From Nocardia sp. NBC_00403 (GTDB lineage Bacteria; Actinomycetota; Actinomycetes; Mycobacteriales; Mycobacteriaceae), in assembly GCF_036046055.1 (NCBI RefSeq), contig NZ_CP107939.1, positions 1,922,001 through 1,986,000 of the forward strand: a stretch of 64,000 bases of DNA, written 5' to 3'. Position 1 is the first letter of the stretch. Every line of letters begins with the position of its first letter. Made by a program: the position numbers and the translations under genes. The notes under the pieces were generated by a model, which was not told the origin of the DNA, did no database searches, and worked only from the letters and a program-made list of their open reading frames with translations. Shown piece by piece: positions 8,121-15,422 of the stretch.

Positions 8121-9764
8121 TCAGGCTTCGGCGCGCAGCGCTTTCTTGTCGATCTTGCCGACAGCGGTGAGGGGCAGGGAGTCGACCTGCCGCAGGAGGT
8201 CGGGGAGTTTGTAGGTGGCCAGACCGCGGTCGGTGAGGAAGGTCTTGACCTCGGCCAGGGTCGGCATGGCGGCGTCGACCACCAGTACGGCGCAGACCTT
8301 TTCGCCGAGGGCGGCGTCGGGCAGGCCGACCGCAGCGGCGTGCCGAACGGCGGGGTGGGCGAGCAGGTGTTCTTCCAACTCGTCGCAGGAGATGTTCTCC
8401 CCGCCGCGGTTGATGACGTCCTTGATGCGGCCGGAGACGATCAGGTGGCCGGTGGGGAGGCGCCGGACCAGATCTCCGCTGCGGTAGTAGCCGTCAGGGG
8501 TGAAAGCGCGGGCATTGTGCTCGGGGGCGCGGTAGTAACCGCGAATGGTGTAGGGGCCCTTGGTGAGCAGCTCGCCTTCGGCGCCGGGAGCGACGTCGTT
8601 GCCGTCGGCATCCACCACGCGGACCTCGTCGGCAGCAGAGAGCGGGCGACCCTGGGTGGTGCATACGGTGTCGGCGGAATCGTCGAGACGGGTGTAGTTG
8701 AGCAGGCCCTCGGCCATGCCGAACACCTGTTGCAACCGCACCCCGAGGGCGGGCTCGACATCGCGGGCGTTCACCTCGGCCAGCCGGGCGCCGCCGACCT
8801 GGAGCAGCCGCAGCGATCCGAGATCGGCCTCCTCCCATTCGGTTGCCGCGCACCATAACTGGGCCAGCGGCGGAACCACGGCCGTGACCGTGACCCGGTG
8901 CCTTTCGATCACGGCGAACGCATTTTCCGGACTCGGATCGGTGAGGAAGGCGATCGCGCCGCCCACCCCGATGGTGCCGAGGATGCCGGGGCAGGCCAAC
9001 GGGAAATTGTGTGCCGCGGGCAGCGTCGCGAGGTAGACGTCCGCCTCGGTCAGTTCGCACACCTCGGCGCTCGCGGTGGCGTTGTAGACATAGTCGTCGT
9101 GGGTGCGGGCGATCAGCTTCGGCAGGCCCGTCGTGCCCCCGGAGACCAGCATCAGCGCGATATCGCTCGGATCGATGGTCGGCAGCGAATCACCTTCGCG
9201 CGGAACAGAATTCAGCTCGGTAAAGGTTCCTGGATTGCCCAGCACCAGCACCTGCCGCACAGTCGGGACGGACTGCTGGACGGTCGCCGCGAGGTCCCGG
9301 TAGTCGAAGTCGCCGAGGCGGTCGGCGATGAGATAGGCGACCGCACCGGAAAGGCGGGCCAGGTGTTCGATCTCGGCGCGGCGGTGCGCAGGCAACGTGA
9401 GCACCGGGATGATCCCCGCACGGAGCAGCCCGAACAGCACGGTCGCGAACTCCGGCACGTTCGGCAATTGCACGACGACTCGATCGCCCGGCGTAATCCC
9501 CAGCGCCAGCAGCCCGTGCGCCATGCGGTCGGCATCGGCATCGAGTTGCGCGTAGCTGCGCCCGACGTCGCCATCGAGCAGTGCGGTGCGATCCGGATGT
9601 TGTCGCGCCGTGGCACGCAGCAGATCATCGAGTGGGCGACCGGTCCAGTAGCCCGCCGCACGGAATGCGTCGGAGTCGGCCGCGGGGAAGGGTACGTAGC
9701 CGTCGTCGCCGGTGCCGTTTCGAGCGACGTGCAAGCGGTCGCTAGCGGTGGGTGTCGAAGTCAC
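8121..9764 (-). CDS. mbtA: Salicylyl-AMP ligase (MbtA/EntE/NbtT type)
   Basis: Activates salicylate with ATP and loads it onto the aryl carrier domain that starts siderophore assembly. The 547-residue protein is an ANL-superfamily adenylating enzyme. Visible motifs are the P-loop SGGTTGLPK, FGMAEGLLNYTRLDD, the hinge GRIKDVINRGGENIS and the C-terminal lysine segment GKIDKKAL. Length and motif spacing match EntE/DhbE, and no carrier domain is attached. GTG 9764 is chosen because the conserved N-terminal region begins soon after it and GAGG precedes it; the upstream open frame is non-coding in character. An iron box lies 60 bp upstream. Confidence 0.9.
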   Translation of the reverse strand: MTSTPTASDRLHVARNGTGDDGYVPFPAADSDAFRAAGYWTGRPLDDLLRATARQHPDRTALLDGDVGRSYAQLDADADRMAHGLLALGITPGDRVVVQLPNVPEFATVLFGLLRAGIIPVLTLPAHRRAEIEHLARLSGAVAYLIADRLGDFDYRDLAATVQQSVPTVRQVLVLGNPGTFTELNSVPREGDSLPTIDPSDIALMLVSGGTTGLPKLIARTHDDYVYNATASAEVCELTEADVYLATLPAAHNFPLACPGILGTIGVGGAIAFLTDPSPENAFAVIERHRVTVTAVVPPLAQLWCAATEWEEADLGSLRLLQVGGARLAEVNARDVEPALGVRLQQVFGMAEGLLNYTRLDDSADTVCTTQGRPLSAADEVRVVDADGNDVAPGAEGELLTKGPYTIRGYYRAPEHNARAFTPDGYYRSGDLVRRLPTGHLIVSGRIKDVINRGGENISCDELEEHLLAHPAVRHAAAVGLPDAALGEKVCAVLVVDAAMPTLAEVKTFLTDRGLATYKLPDLLRQVDSLPLTAVGKIDKKALRAEA

Positions 9765-9823
9765 GGTCGGCCTCACAAGTGGGAGCGCAGCAGATACGCA
9801 CTGCCGGATCGGGGTCTCTGAAC

Positions 9824-9842
9824 ATAGGTTAGGCAACCCTAT
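9824..9842 (-). promoter_or_regulatory. IdeR-type iron box of the salicylyl-AMP ligase gene
   Basis: ATAGGTTAGGCAACCCTAT matches 15 of 19 consensus positions and is itself nearly palindromic. It is 60 bp from the mbtA start and 136 bp from the divergent SDR gene, so it most likely controls mbtA. Confidence 0.75.
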
Positions 9843-9977
9843 ATCAACGGCTCGGCAATCGCCCTCCCGTGTCGATCCGTCGAACGACGGTGGTCGAGTA
9901 ACGGCAGCGACAGCAACGTGGGCGCGTGGGGCCGTGCGCACGCCGAATTCACCTCCTATCGGACTAGACTCGCCCAC

Positions 9978-10856
9978 ATGGGTGGCTGGGACACATCGAA
10001 CATTCGCGATCAGGGTGGCCGGACGTTCATCGTCACCGGCGCGAACAGCGGGCTCGGCGCCGTGACGGCGCGAGCGTTGGCCGGTGCGGGGGCCGAGGTA
10101 GTGCTGGCCTGTCGCAATGTGGCCAAGGGGGAGCAGGTTGCGAGCGAGATCGGAGCGCGTGCGCAGGTACGCAAGCTCGACCTCGCCGATCTGGCCTCGG
10201 TGCGGGAGTTCGCCGATTCGGTGGACAAGACCGACGTGCTGATCAATAACGCCGGTGTGATGGCGGTGCCGCTGGGCCGGACCGCCGACGGTTTCGAAAT
10301 GCAGGTCGGCACAAACCATCTCGGCCACTTCGCGCTGACCGGTCTACTCCTGGACAAGATTTCCGATCGAGTGGTCACGGTATCCAGTGGTGCGCACCGC
10401 ACCGGCAAGATCGATCTGGATGATCTGAACTGGGAGCACCGCAAGTACCAGCGCTGGCCCGCATACGGCCAGGCGAAGCTGGCCAACCTGATGTTCGCCA
10501 ATGAGCTGCACCGCAGGCTGACCGCAGCGGGCTCGCCGAAGATCTCGGTTGCCGCGCACCCCGGCTACGCCGCGACCGAGCTGCAATCGCACACCGAATC
10601 GGTTCAGGACACGATCATGGCCTACGGCAACCGGCTGCTGGCGCAGAGTGCCGAGATGGGTGCGCTGCCAGAGCTTTTCGCGGCCACCGAGAAGATCGAG
10701 CCGGGCGCGTTCTACGGGCCGGACGGCTGGCTCGGCCTGCGCGGCTACCCCGCCCGCTCCAGCTCCAGCGCGGCGTCGAAGGATGCCGAAGTCGCGCGTG
10801 GGCTGTGGGAGCTGTCGGAGAAACTGACCGGCGTCACCTACAACTTCGGCAAGTAG
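9978..10856 (+). CDS. Short-chain dehydrogenase/reductase
   Basis: A 292-residue NAD(P)-dependent oxidoreductase of the retinol-dehydrogenase-like SDR group common in mycobacteria. Signatures are FIVTGANSGLGAVTARALAG (the TGxxxGxG nucleotide loop), LDLADL, NNAG at about residue 90, VVTVSSGAHR, and the catalytic YGQAKLAN (YxxxK). The substrate is unknown. The ATG at 9978 is preferred over in-frame codons 60 bp upstream because homologous sequence starts there. It is divergent from mbtA, but the iron box is much closer to mbtA. Confidence 0.85.
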   Translation: MGGWDTSNIRDQGGRTFIVTGANSGLGAVTARALAGAGAEVVLACRNVAKGEQVASEIGARAQVRKLDLADLASVREFADSVDKTDVLINNAGVMAVPLGRTADGFEMQVGTNHLGHFALTGLLLDKISDRVVTVSSGAHRTGKIDLDDLNWEHRKYQRWPAYGQAKLANLMFANELHRRLTAAGSPKISVAAHPGYAATELQSHTESVQDTIMAYGNRLLAQSAEMGALPELFAATEKIEPGAFYGPDGWLGLRGYPARSSSSAASKDAEVARGLWELSEKLTGVTYNFGK

Positions 10857-10880
10857 CCTACGGCTTCGGGAAGTAAACGG

Positions 10881-10915
10881 CGGCCGGATGTCCCTGCATA
10901 CGGGACGTCCGGCCG
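10881..10915. terminator. Bidirectional terminator between SDR and dsbB genes
   Basis: Arms CGGCCGGATGTCCC and GGGACGTCCGGCCG match at 13 of 14 positions around a 7-base loop. It lies between the ends of two convergent genes. There is no T run, as is common for actinobacterial terminators. Confidence 0.65.
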
Positions 10916-10934
10916 AATCCGTTCGGGGCGAGGC

Positions 10935-11558
10935 TCAGCTCAGGATGTGCAGGTCGTAGAAGAGCTGGTAGCGGTTCGGTTCGTCCGGCAGGAACCAGTG
11001 GAATCCCTCGAGCAGGAACACCGCGACGAGATTGATCGCCAGCACGATACCGAGGAACCACAGCGCGATGCGCCCGACCATGCGGTGCGGTGTGGCGGGG
11101 ATGGCCGGTGCGGCGGTTTCGTGCGAAAACGACAGCACGACACCGATAGTCGCGATCGCGGCAACGAACAGGATCCACGCCCAGACGTACAGGTGCAGAC
11201 CGAGCATCGGGTCGCCGTAGCCGGGATCGCCGGGCAGGATGTGCAGCATCGTCTGCCACCAGGTCGCGAATCCGCCTGCGACACAACCGACTATGGTCAG
11301 GCCCCAGCCCTTGGTGTAGTCGTGGGCCTCGATCGTCCCGTTCATGCCCTCGCGCACAATGGACGCGGCGCCCAAGGCGGCAAGCGCCATGAACATGCGC
11401 TGCACGATGCACAGCGGGCACTGGTACTCCCACGCACCGAACTGGCACGCGAGCCCGCCGCAGATGACGCCGGTCCAGCCGATCACGAAAATTACCGCGA
11501 GCCAGTATTGGATCTGGCCGAGGGCCCTTCGCGTGGTCGATGGCCGGATCGTCGTCAT
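10935..11558 (-). CDS. dsbB: Disulfide bond formation protein B (DsbB family)
   Basis: A 207-residue membrane protein expected to reoxidise a periplasmic thiol oxidase and pass electrons to quinone. The family signature CPLCIVQRM is present at about residues 47-55, in the first extracytoplasmic turn, with four or five hydrophobic helices. The second extracytoplasmic loop (about residues 105-120, HILPGDPGYGDP) has no cysteine, so the second redox pair of E. coli DsbB is absent. Its start overlaps the stop of the upstream DUF5993 gene by one base (TGATG). Many actinobacteria use VKOR instead, so a DsbB-type protein is notable here. Confidence 0.83.
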   Translation of the reverse strand: MTTIRPSTTRRALGQIQYWLAVIFVIGWTGVICGGLACQFGAWEYQCPLCIVQRMFMALAALGAASIVREGMNGTIEAHDYTKGWGLTIVGCVAGGFATWWQTMLHILPGDPGYGDPMLGLHLYVWAWILFVAAIATIGVVLSFSHETAAPAIPATPHRMVGRIALWFLGIVLAINLVAVFLLEGFHWFLPDEPNRYQLFYDLHILS

Positions 11559-11722
11559 CAGTAGCTCAATCCGAGTCCGAGACTGTTGGTGATGTGATGC
11601 ACGAGCAGCAGTACCGTCGCGAGCAGCAGCACCCACCACGCGCCGACCACGACCCGTCGGGAGCGTTGCTGGAACAGGGCGACCATGGCCGCCAGCAAAC
11701 CGCCGAAGATGAGCGTGTCCAT
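11558..11722 (-). CDS. Small DUF5993-family membrane protein coupled to DsbB
   Basis: A 54-residue protein starting at ATG 11722 (MDTLIFGGLLAAMVALF, then VVVGAWWVLLLATVLLLVHH, ending LGLGLSY). It has two hydrophobic helices with a basic turn QQRSRR between them. It matches the small DUF5993 proteins that occur next to disulfide-bond-formation protein B genes. The stop overlaps the dsbB start (TGATG), implying translational coupling and a shared role, perhaps as a DsbB subunit or stabiliser. That role is inference from position only. Confidence 0.72.
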   Translation of the reverse strand: MDTLIFGGLLAAMVALFQQRSRRVVVGAWWVLLLATVLLLVHHITNSLGLGLSY

Positions 11723-12006
11723 GGCAGAACGGTACTAGTTTCCGGCTCTCACCAGCCAAGATAGTGTGTTGACACGCCGCGAGGGCGGGTCGTTCGACGC
11801 GCCGGACAGTGCGCTGCGCCCGCGGGCTGCGCAGCGACTGTATCGGTCTGGGTCCGTCGTGCACGGCCTCGAACGGTCTCCGGTACCAAGGCCTGCGAAG
11901 CAAGTCGGAGCGCTCACCGTCGGCAGCCGGGCGATGCGGCTCGCCCCGGCTCCGGGGCGTAGTCGATGACGGCAGAGTCGAGTGGTCCAGTTCACATTCG
12001 AGCCGG

Positions 12007-12033
12007 TGTCACACATCGATTCGCTGTGTCGTC
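12007..12033 (+). promoter_or_regulatory. ECF41-type sigma factor promoter (TGTCACA-N16-CGTC)
   Basis: TGTCACA at 12007-12013 and CGTC at 12030-12033 are separated by exactly 16 bases, the published ECF41 promoter pattern. It lies 39 bp ahead of the carboxymuconolactone decarboxylase ATG, with AAAAGGAAG as ribosome site at about 12057. The rest of the 350-bp gap from 11723 holds no gene that I can support. Confidence 0.75.
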
Positions 12034-12072
12034 CTCACTGTGAAGCCATCGAATAGAAAAGGAAGTAATCTC

Positions 12073-12543
12073 ATGGACGCTCGGATGAATCTCTACGCCA
12101 ACCCGGTCGCCGCCAGCTTCACCAAGCGACTCACCATGGCGGGCAAGGTCATCGGTGATTCCGCGCTGCCTGCCGCCACCTACGAGCTCGTCAAGATTCG
12201 GGCCAGTCAGATCAATGGCTGTGGTTACTGCACCGACATGCACACCAAGGACGCAGCGCACGCAGGTGAAACCTCCGTGCGGCTCAACCTTGTTGCCGCG
12301 TGGCACGAGTCGACGGTGTTCACCGAGGCGGAGCGGGCCGCGCTGGCGCTCACCGAGGAGGCCACTCGCATCGGCGACGGCCGCAGCGTCAGCGACGAGG
12401 TTTGGAACCAGGTGCGCAAGCACTACGACGAGGACCAGACCGCCGCGCTCATCGCCGCCATCGCGATGATCAACGCCTGGAACCGGATGAATGTCATCGC
12501 CCGCACACCCGCGGGCAGCTATGAGCCCGGCCAGTGGGGGTGA
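12073..12543 (+). CDS. Carboxymuconolactone decarboxylase / AhpD-like family protein
   Basis: A 156-residue all-helical protein with the AhpD-type redox motif CGYCTDMHTKDA at about residue 50 (CxxC plus His). It is probably an alkylhydroperoxidase-like or peroxide-responsive thiol enzyme; the carboxymuconolactone activity implied by the family name is unlikely. It follows an exact ECF41 promoter pattern, and genes of this family are the typical partners of ECF41 sigma factors. The matching sigma gene is 2.9 kb downstream, separated by aroG and two minus-strand genes. It probably responds to oxidative or envelope stress (inference). Confidence 0.85.
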   Translation: MDARMNLYANPVAASFTKRLTMAGKVIGDSALPAATYELVKIRASQINGCGYCTDMHTKDAAHAGETSVRLNLVAAWHESTVFTEAERAALALTEEATRIGDGRSVSDEVWNQVRKHYDEDQTAALIAAIAMINAWNRMNVIARTPAGSYEPGQWG

Positions 12544-12565
12544 GCGGCATCTCGGCACCAGCGCC

Positions 12566-12618
12566 GAGCCGAACGTCGCGATCGGTAGCAGCAAGCTGCC
12601 GATCGTGACGTTCGGCTC
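12566..12618 (+). terminator. Long hairpin terminator after the AhpD-like gene
   Basis: Two 24-base arms, beginning GAGCCGAACGTC and ending GACGTTCGGCTC, pair at 22 positions around the loop AGCAA. The hairpin begins 23 bp after the AhpD-like stop and ends before the aroG leader promoter, so it should insulate aroG from upstream transcription. It has no T run. Confidence 0.7.
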
Positions 12619-12646
12619 ATTCGGCGCGACCGCGCGGCGCCGTGCG

Positions 12647-12675
12647 TTCACTGGTTGGTACCTGCCTGGTACAGT
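12647..12675 (+). promoter_or_regulatory. Predicted promoter of the aroG leader
   Basis: TTCACT (12647-12652) and TACAGT (12670-12675) resemble -35 and -10 hexamers with an ideal 17-bp spacer. The GTG of the leader peptide begins seven bases after the -10 element, so the transcript would be leaderless or nearly so. Confidence 0.5.
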
Positions 12676-12682
12676 CGCCGAC

Positions 12683-12754
12683 GTGCAGCGCGTGTATTTC
12701 TGGTTTAGCGAGCCGGCCCCGGGTGGGTCGGTCTGCGGCAACCTCCTGCGCTGA
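12683..12754 (+). CDS. Aromatic amino acid leader peptide of aroG
   Basis: A 23-codon GTG-started frame ending in TGA 85 bp before aroG. Residues 5-8 are Tyr-Phe-Trp-Phe (VQRVYFWFSEP at the start), so all three aromatic amino acids controlled by DAHP synthase appear in one tetrad. This is the hallmark of a transcription-attenuation or ribosome-stalling leader. Because the predicted transcription start coincides with the GTG, translation of this peptide would be leaderless. Competing GAGCCGG/CCGGCTC pairings follow. Confidence 0.72.
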   Translation: MQRVYFWFSEPAPGGSVCGNLLR

Positions 12755-12804
12755 CCAACTTTCCACCCCGAGCCGGATGACGACCGGCTCGACGGGTTTC
12801 CGTC
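12710..12804 (+). promoter_or_regulatory. Attenuator-like alternative hairpins before aroG
   Basis: GAGCCGG occurs at 12710-12716 and 12770-12776, and its single complement CCGGCTC lies at 12784-12790, so the two copies compete for one partner. GGGTGG (12721-12726) can also pair with CCACCC (12763-12768). A second hairpin GACGG-GTTT-CCGTC follows at 12791-12804. Ribosome stalling at the aromatic codons would change which pairing forms and so control read-through into aroG, or exposure of its ribosome site. Confidence 0.5.
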
Positions 12805-12838
12805 AGTGAGTCGGCCTGACGTAAAGGAACCCACAACG

Positions 12839-13930
12839 ATGACTACTGCTGCCGATGTCGATGCGCGGCATTCCGATCTCGATGATCAACGCACCCTCAG
12901 CGTGAGCCCATTGCGCTCACCGGCCGAGGTGCGTCGGGTGCATCCGATCACCGATCAGCTCGCCGACACCGTGCGTGCCGGCCGCAAGGCCACCGTCGAC
13001 GTGCTCAATGGCGACGACGATCGCCTGATGGTGATCGTCGGTCCGTGTTCGGTGCACGATCCCGCCGCGGCGCTGGATTACGCGCGCCGCCTCGCCGCCA
13101 AGGCCGCCGAACTCGACGATCGGCTGCACGTGGTGATGCGGGTGTACTTCGAGAAGCCGCGCACCACTCTCGGCTGGAAGGGGCTGATCAACGATCCGCA
13201 CCTGGACGGCTCCTTCGATGTCAACACCGGTCTCGGTTTCGGCCGCAAGCTGCTGGTCGACATCACCGCGCTCGGCCTGCCGGTGGCGTGCGAGTTCCTC
13301 GACCCGATCACCCCGCAGTACATCTCGGACCTGGTGTCCTACGGCGCCATCGGCGCGCGCACCGCGGCCAGCCAGGTGCACCGCCAGCTCAGCAGCGCGC
13401 TGTCCATGCCGGTCGGCATCAAGAACGGCACTGACGGCGATGTACAGGTGGCCGTCGACGGTGTGCGCGCCGCGGCCGCCAGCCACGTGTTCCCCGGCAC
13501 CGACCTCGACGGGCGCGCCGCACTCATCCGCACCTCCGGCAACCCCGACTGCCATGTGATCCTGCGTGGCGGCAGTTCCGGCCCGAACTACGATGCCGCC
13601 TCGGTCGCCGAATCGTGCATCCGGCTGGAGAAGGCCGCGCTGCCGCAGCGGATCGTGGTGGACGCCAGCCACGGCAACAGCAACAAGGACCACAACAAGC
13701 AGGTCGATGTGGTCACCGATATCGCGAAGCGACTGGCCGCAGGTGAGCCGGGCGTTGTCGGTGTGATGCTGGAGAGCTTCCTTGTCGCAGGCCGCCAGGA
13801 CCTGACCCTCGGCCACGCCGACGAGCTGACCTACGGCCAGTCCATCACCGACGCCTGCCTGGACTGGGAGACCACCGCCCGTCAGCTCGACCACCTGGCC
13901 GCCGCGGTCGCGCAGCGACGGGATAGCTGA
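12839..13930 (+). CDS. aroG: 3-deoxy-7-phosphoheptulonate (DAHP) synthase, type I
   Basis: Condenses phosphoenolpyruvate and erythrose-4-phosphate, the committed step of the shikimate pathway to Phe, Tyr, Trp and chorismate, which also feeds salicylate. At 363 residues it is of AroF/G/H type, with VGPCSVHDPAAAL, RVYFEKPRTTLGWKGLINDP, the GARTAASQVHRQLSS segment, GIKNGTDG, and VDASHGNSNKDH metal/substrate residues. M. tuberculosis instead relies on a type II enzyme, so this is either an additional or an alternative isozyme. The ATG is preceded by AAAGGAACC. Expression is probably controlled by the aromatic leader peptide upstream. Confidence 0.93.
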   Translation: MTTAADVDARHSDLDDQRTLSVSPLRSPAEVRRVHPITDQLADTVRAGRKATVDVLNGDDDRLMVIVGPCSVHDPAAALDYARRLAAKAAELDDRLHVVMRVYFEKPRTTLGWKGLINDPHLDGSFDVNTGLGFGRKLLVDITALGLPVACEFLDPITPQYISDLVSYGAIGARTAASQVHRQLSSALSMPVGIKNGTDGDVQVAVDGVRAAAASHVFPGTDLDGRAALIRTSGNPDCHVILRGGSSGPNYDAASVAESCIRLEKAALPQRIVVDASHGNSNKDHNKQVDVVTDIAKRLAAGEPGVVGVMLESFLVAGRQDLTLGHADELTYGQSITDACLDWETTARQLDHLAAAVAQRRDS

Positions 13931-14123
13931 GGCCGCACTGCCTTCGGTGCACGCTGCGACGCCTCGGCTGATACCACCCGGGCTCGGTGAAAGCCGAGCA
14001 ACTCGCTCGGTGCGAGCCGGGACCAGCGGTGGAGCTGAGGTGAAAGCCGGGCCGAGTGTGGATCTCGGCTGTGGCAGTGGGTCGCCGCATGGACAACGGT
14101 CGAGAACCGGTGCGGCTGTTCGG

Positions 14124-14669
14124 CTATCGCGGTGTGGCAATGATGCCGAGCAGGTCTCCGGTGAACACGACCTCGATGTCGAAGGTGGCCGCTGTCAGGT
14201 AGTCGGTGAGGTGACCAGGGGCCGGCTTCGGGCTCGTCGACACGGCGGCGTCCGGCCGGCCGTAGCCATAGAACAGGCAGAGCTTGCCGTTCTCGGCGAG
14301 GCAGTCGCGGACGAGGGCGAGTTCCGCCGTCGGCCTCTTGGTCCAGAACACGTTCACATTGACGGCGAAGATGATGTCGAATCCCGCCGCGTCCGGGCCG
14401 ATCTCGTCGAGCAATTGCTTCTTGCGCAGTTGCTCGAGCCCGGCCTGCACCAGCCTGACCCGTCCTGAATCGATGTGCACGGCATGGCGTTTCGCGGCGC
14501 GGGCGATCGCGGTCGGGGAGCGATCGACGCCGACGACCCGCCCGTCGCGCAGTCGCTCGGCGAGATAACCGAGCGAATCGCTCGACCCCGGCCCGATTTC
14601 GAGGATGTAATCGTCCGGGCGCACCAGCATGGTTTCGATGATCCATCGAAACCGTTCGTCAGCCGCCAT
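14124..14669 (-). CDS. SAM-dependent methyltransferase, small class I
   Basis: A 181-residue Rossmann-fold methyltransferase. Motif I reads ILEIGPGSSDSLGYLAERL and motif II VVGVDRSPTAI, then FDIIFAVNVNVFW at motif IV. The substrate is unknown. An in-frame GTG lies immediately before the ATG, so either could start translation. It stands between aroG (convergent) and a GNAT gene on the same strand with a 79-bp gap, so loose co-transcription with the GNAT gene is possible. Confidence 0.78.
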   Translation of the reverse strand: MAADERFRWIIETMLVRPDDYILEIGPGSSDSLGYLAERLRDGRVVGVDRSPTAIARAAKRHAVHIDSGRVRLVQAGLEQLRKKQLLDEIGPDAAGFDIIFAVNVNVFWTKRPTAELALVRDCLAENGKLCLFYGYGRPDAAVSTSPKPAPGHLTDYLTAATFDIEVVFTGDLLGIIATPR

Positions 14670-14748
14670 CACAGCAATCTAGGAGGTCGCGGCCGCGGGT
14701 GGGCCCGATTTGCGGGGGAGCCGTATCGACCCGCGGCCGATCGACGGA

Positions 14749-15318
14749 TCAGACGCCCTGCGGCCAGCCGTCCGCATAACCCGGTGGATCGGTGGCGAGG
14801 CGGGCGGCAAGCCAGCTGTCGCGGCGGACACCGCGCTGCAGGCGGCCGAGCCTGGCCAGGCCCTCATAGCGAAAACCATTGCGGCGGACCACCGCCGCCG
14901 AGGGATGGTTGCCGACGAAGGCGTGCCAGGCGATACGAGCAAGGGCCATGCCGTCGGGGTCGAAACCGAAGTCACACACCAGCGTGATCGCGCGCGACAT
15001 CAATCCGCGTTCGCGGTGTTCGGGCACGAGCCAGAAGCCGATCTCGTGCGCCGACTCGTCGACGGCTCGCAGCGCGATCATCCCGATGACCGGGCCGTCG
15101 GCCTGCAGTCGAAGCGCCCAGGTCGGGTTGTTCGCCGCCCAGCCCCGCGTCACGAACTCGTCGAGGAACTGCTCGGCGTGCTCCCGGTGGTACGGCACCG
15201 GAATCGTCACCCATGCGGCGAGGGACGGATCCTGGCAGCATTCGACGATGGTGTCGATATCGGCCGCAGTCGGCGGCGACAACCACACCGTTTCGTCGGA
15301 CAGTAGGCGTTCCTCCAT
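14749..15318 (-). CDS. GNAT N-acetyltransferase, RimJ/RimL-like
   Basis: A 189-residue acetyltransferase. The segments EIGFWLVPEHRERGLMSRAI (acetyl-CoA pyrophosphate loop region), ARIAWHAFVGNHPSAAVVRRNGFRYEG and the N-terminal VWLSPPTAADID are typical of the RimJ/RimL group, which acetylates N-termini of ribosomal proteins or small amines. The substrate cannot be told. It is divergent from sigJ, with 104 bp between the starts. Confidence 0.82.
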   Translation of the reverse strand: MEERLLSDETVWLSPPTAADIDTIVECCQDPSLAAWVTIPVPYHREHAEQFLDEFVTRGWAANNPTWALRLQADGPVIGMIALRAVDESAHEIGFWLVPEHRERGLMSRAITLVCDFGFDPDGMALARIAWHAFVGNHPSAAVVRRNGFRYEGLARLGRLQRGVRRDSWLAARLATDPPGYADGWPQGV

Positions 15319-15422
15319 CCGAGCATGATGTCATGCGGGCAAGCCCGGAATCATCCGGATTTCGCATGACCGGACGCATGCCGTGGTAATCGGGCCGTGG
15401 TGTAGACCGTAGAATCGGGTCG

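Noticed and set aside
12683..14000. Trp-only attenuator
   Set aside because: The leader contains Tyr and Phe next to a single Trp and precedes DAHP synthase rather than trp genes, so general aromatic control fits better.
12917..14140. A 407-codon minus-strand frame opposite aroG
   Set aside because: Gly/His/Val-rich shadow of aroG, which has clear DAHP synthase motifs.
15330..15422. ECF41-type autoregulatory promoter before sigJ
   Set aside because: TGTCATG occurs at about 15328, but it is not followed by CGTC at the right distance, so no self-promoter can be supported.
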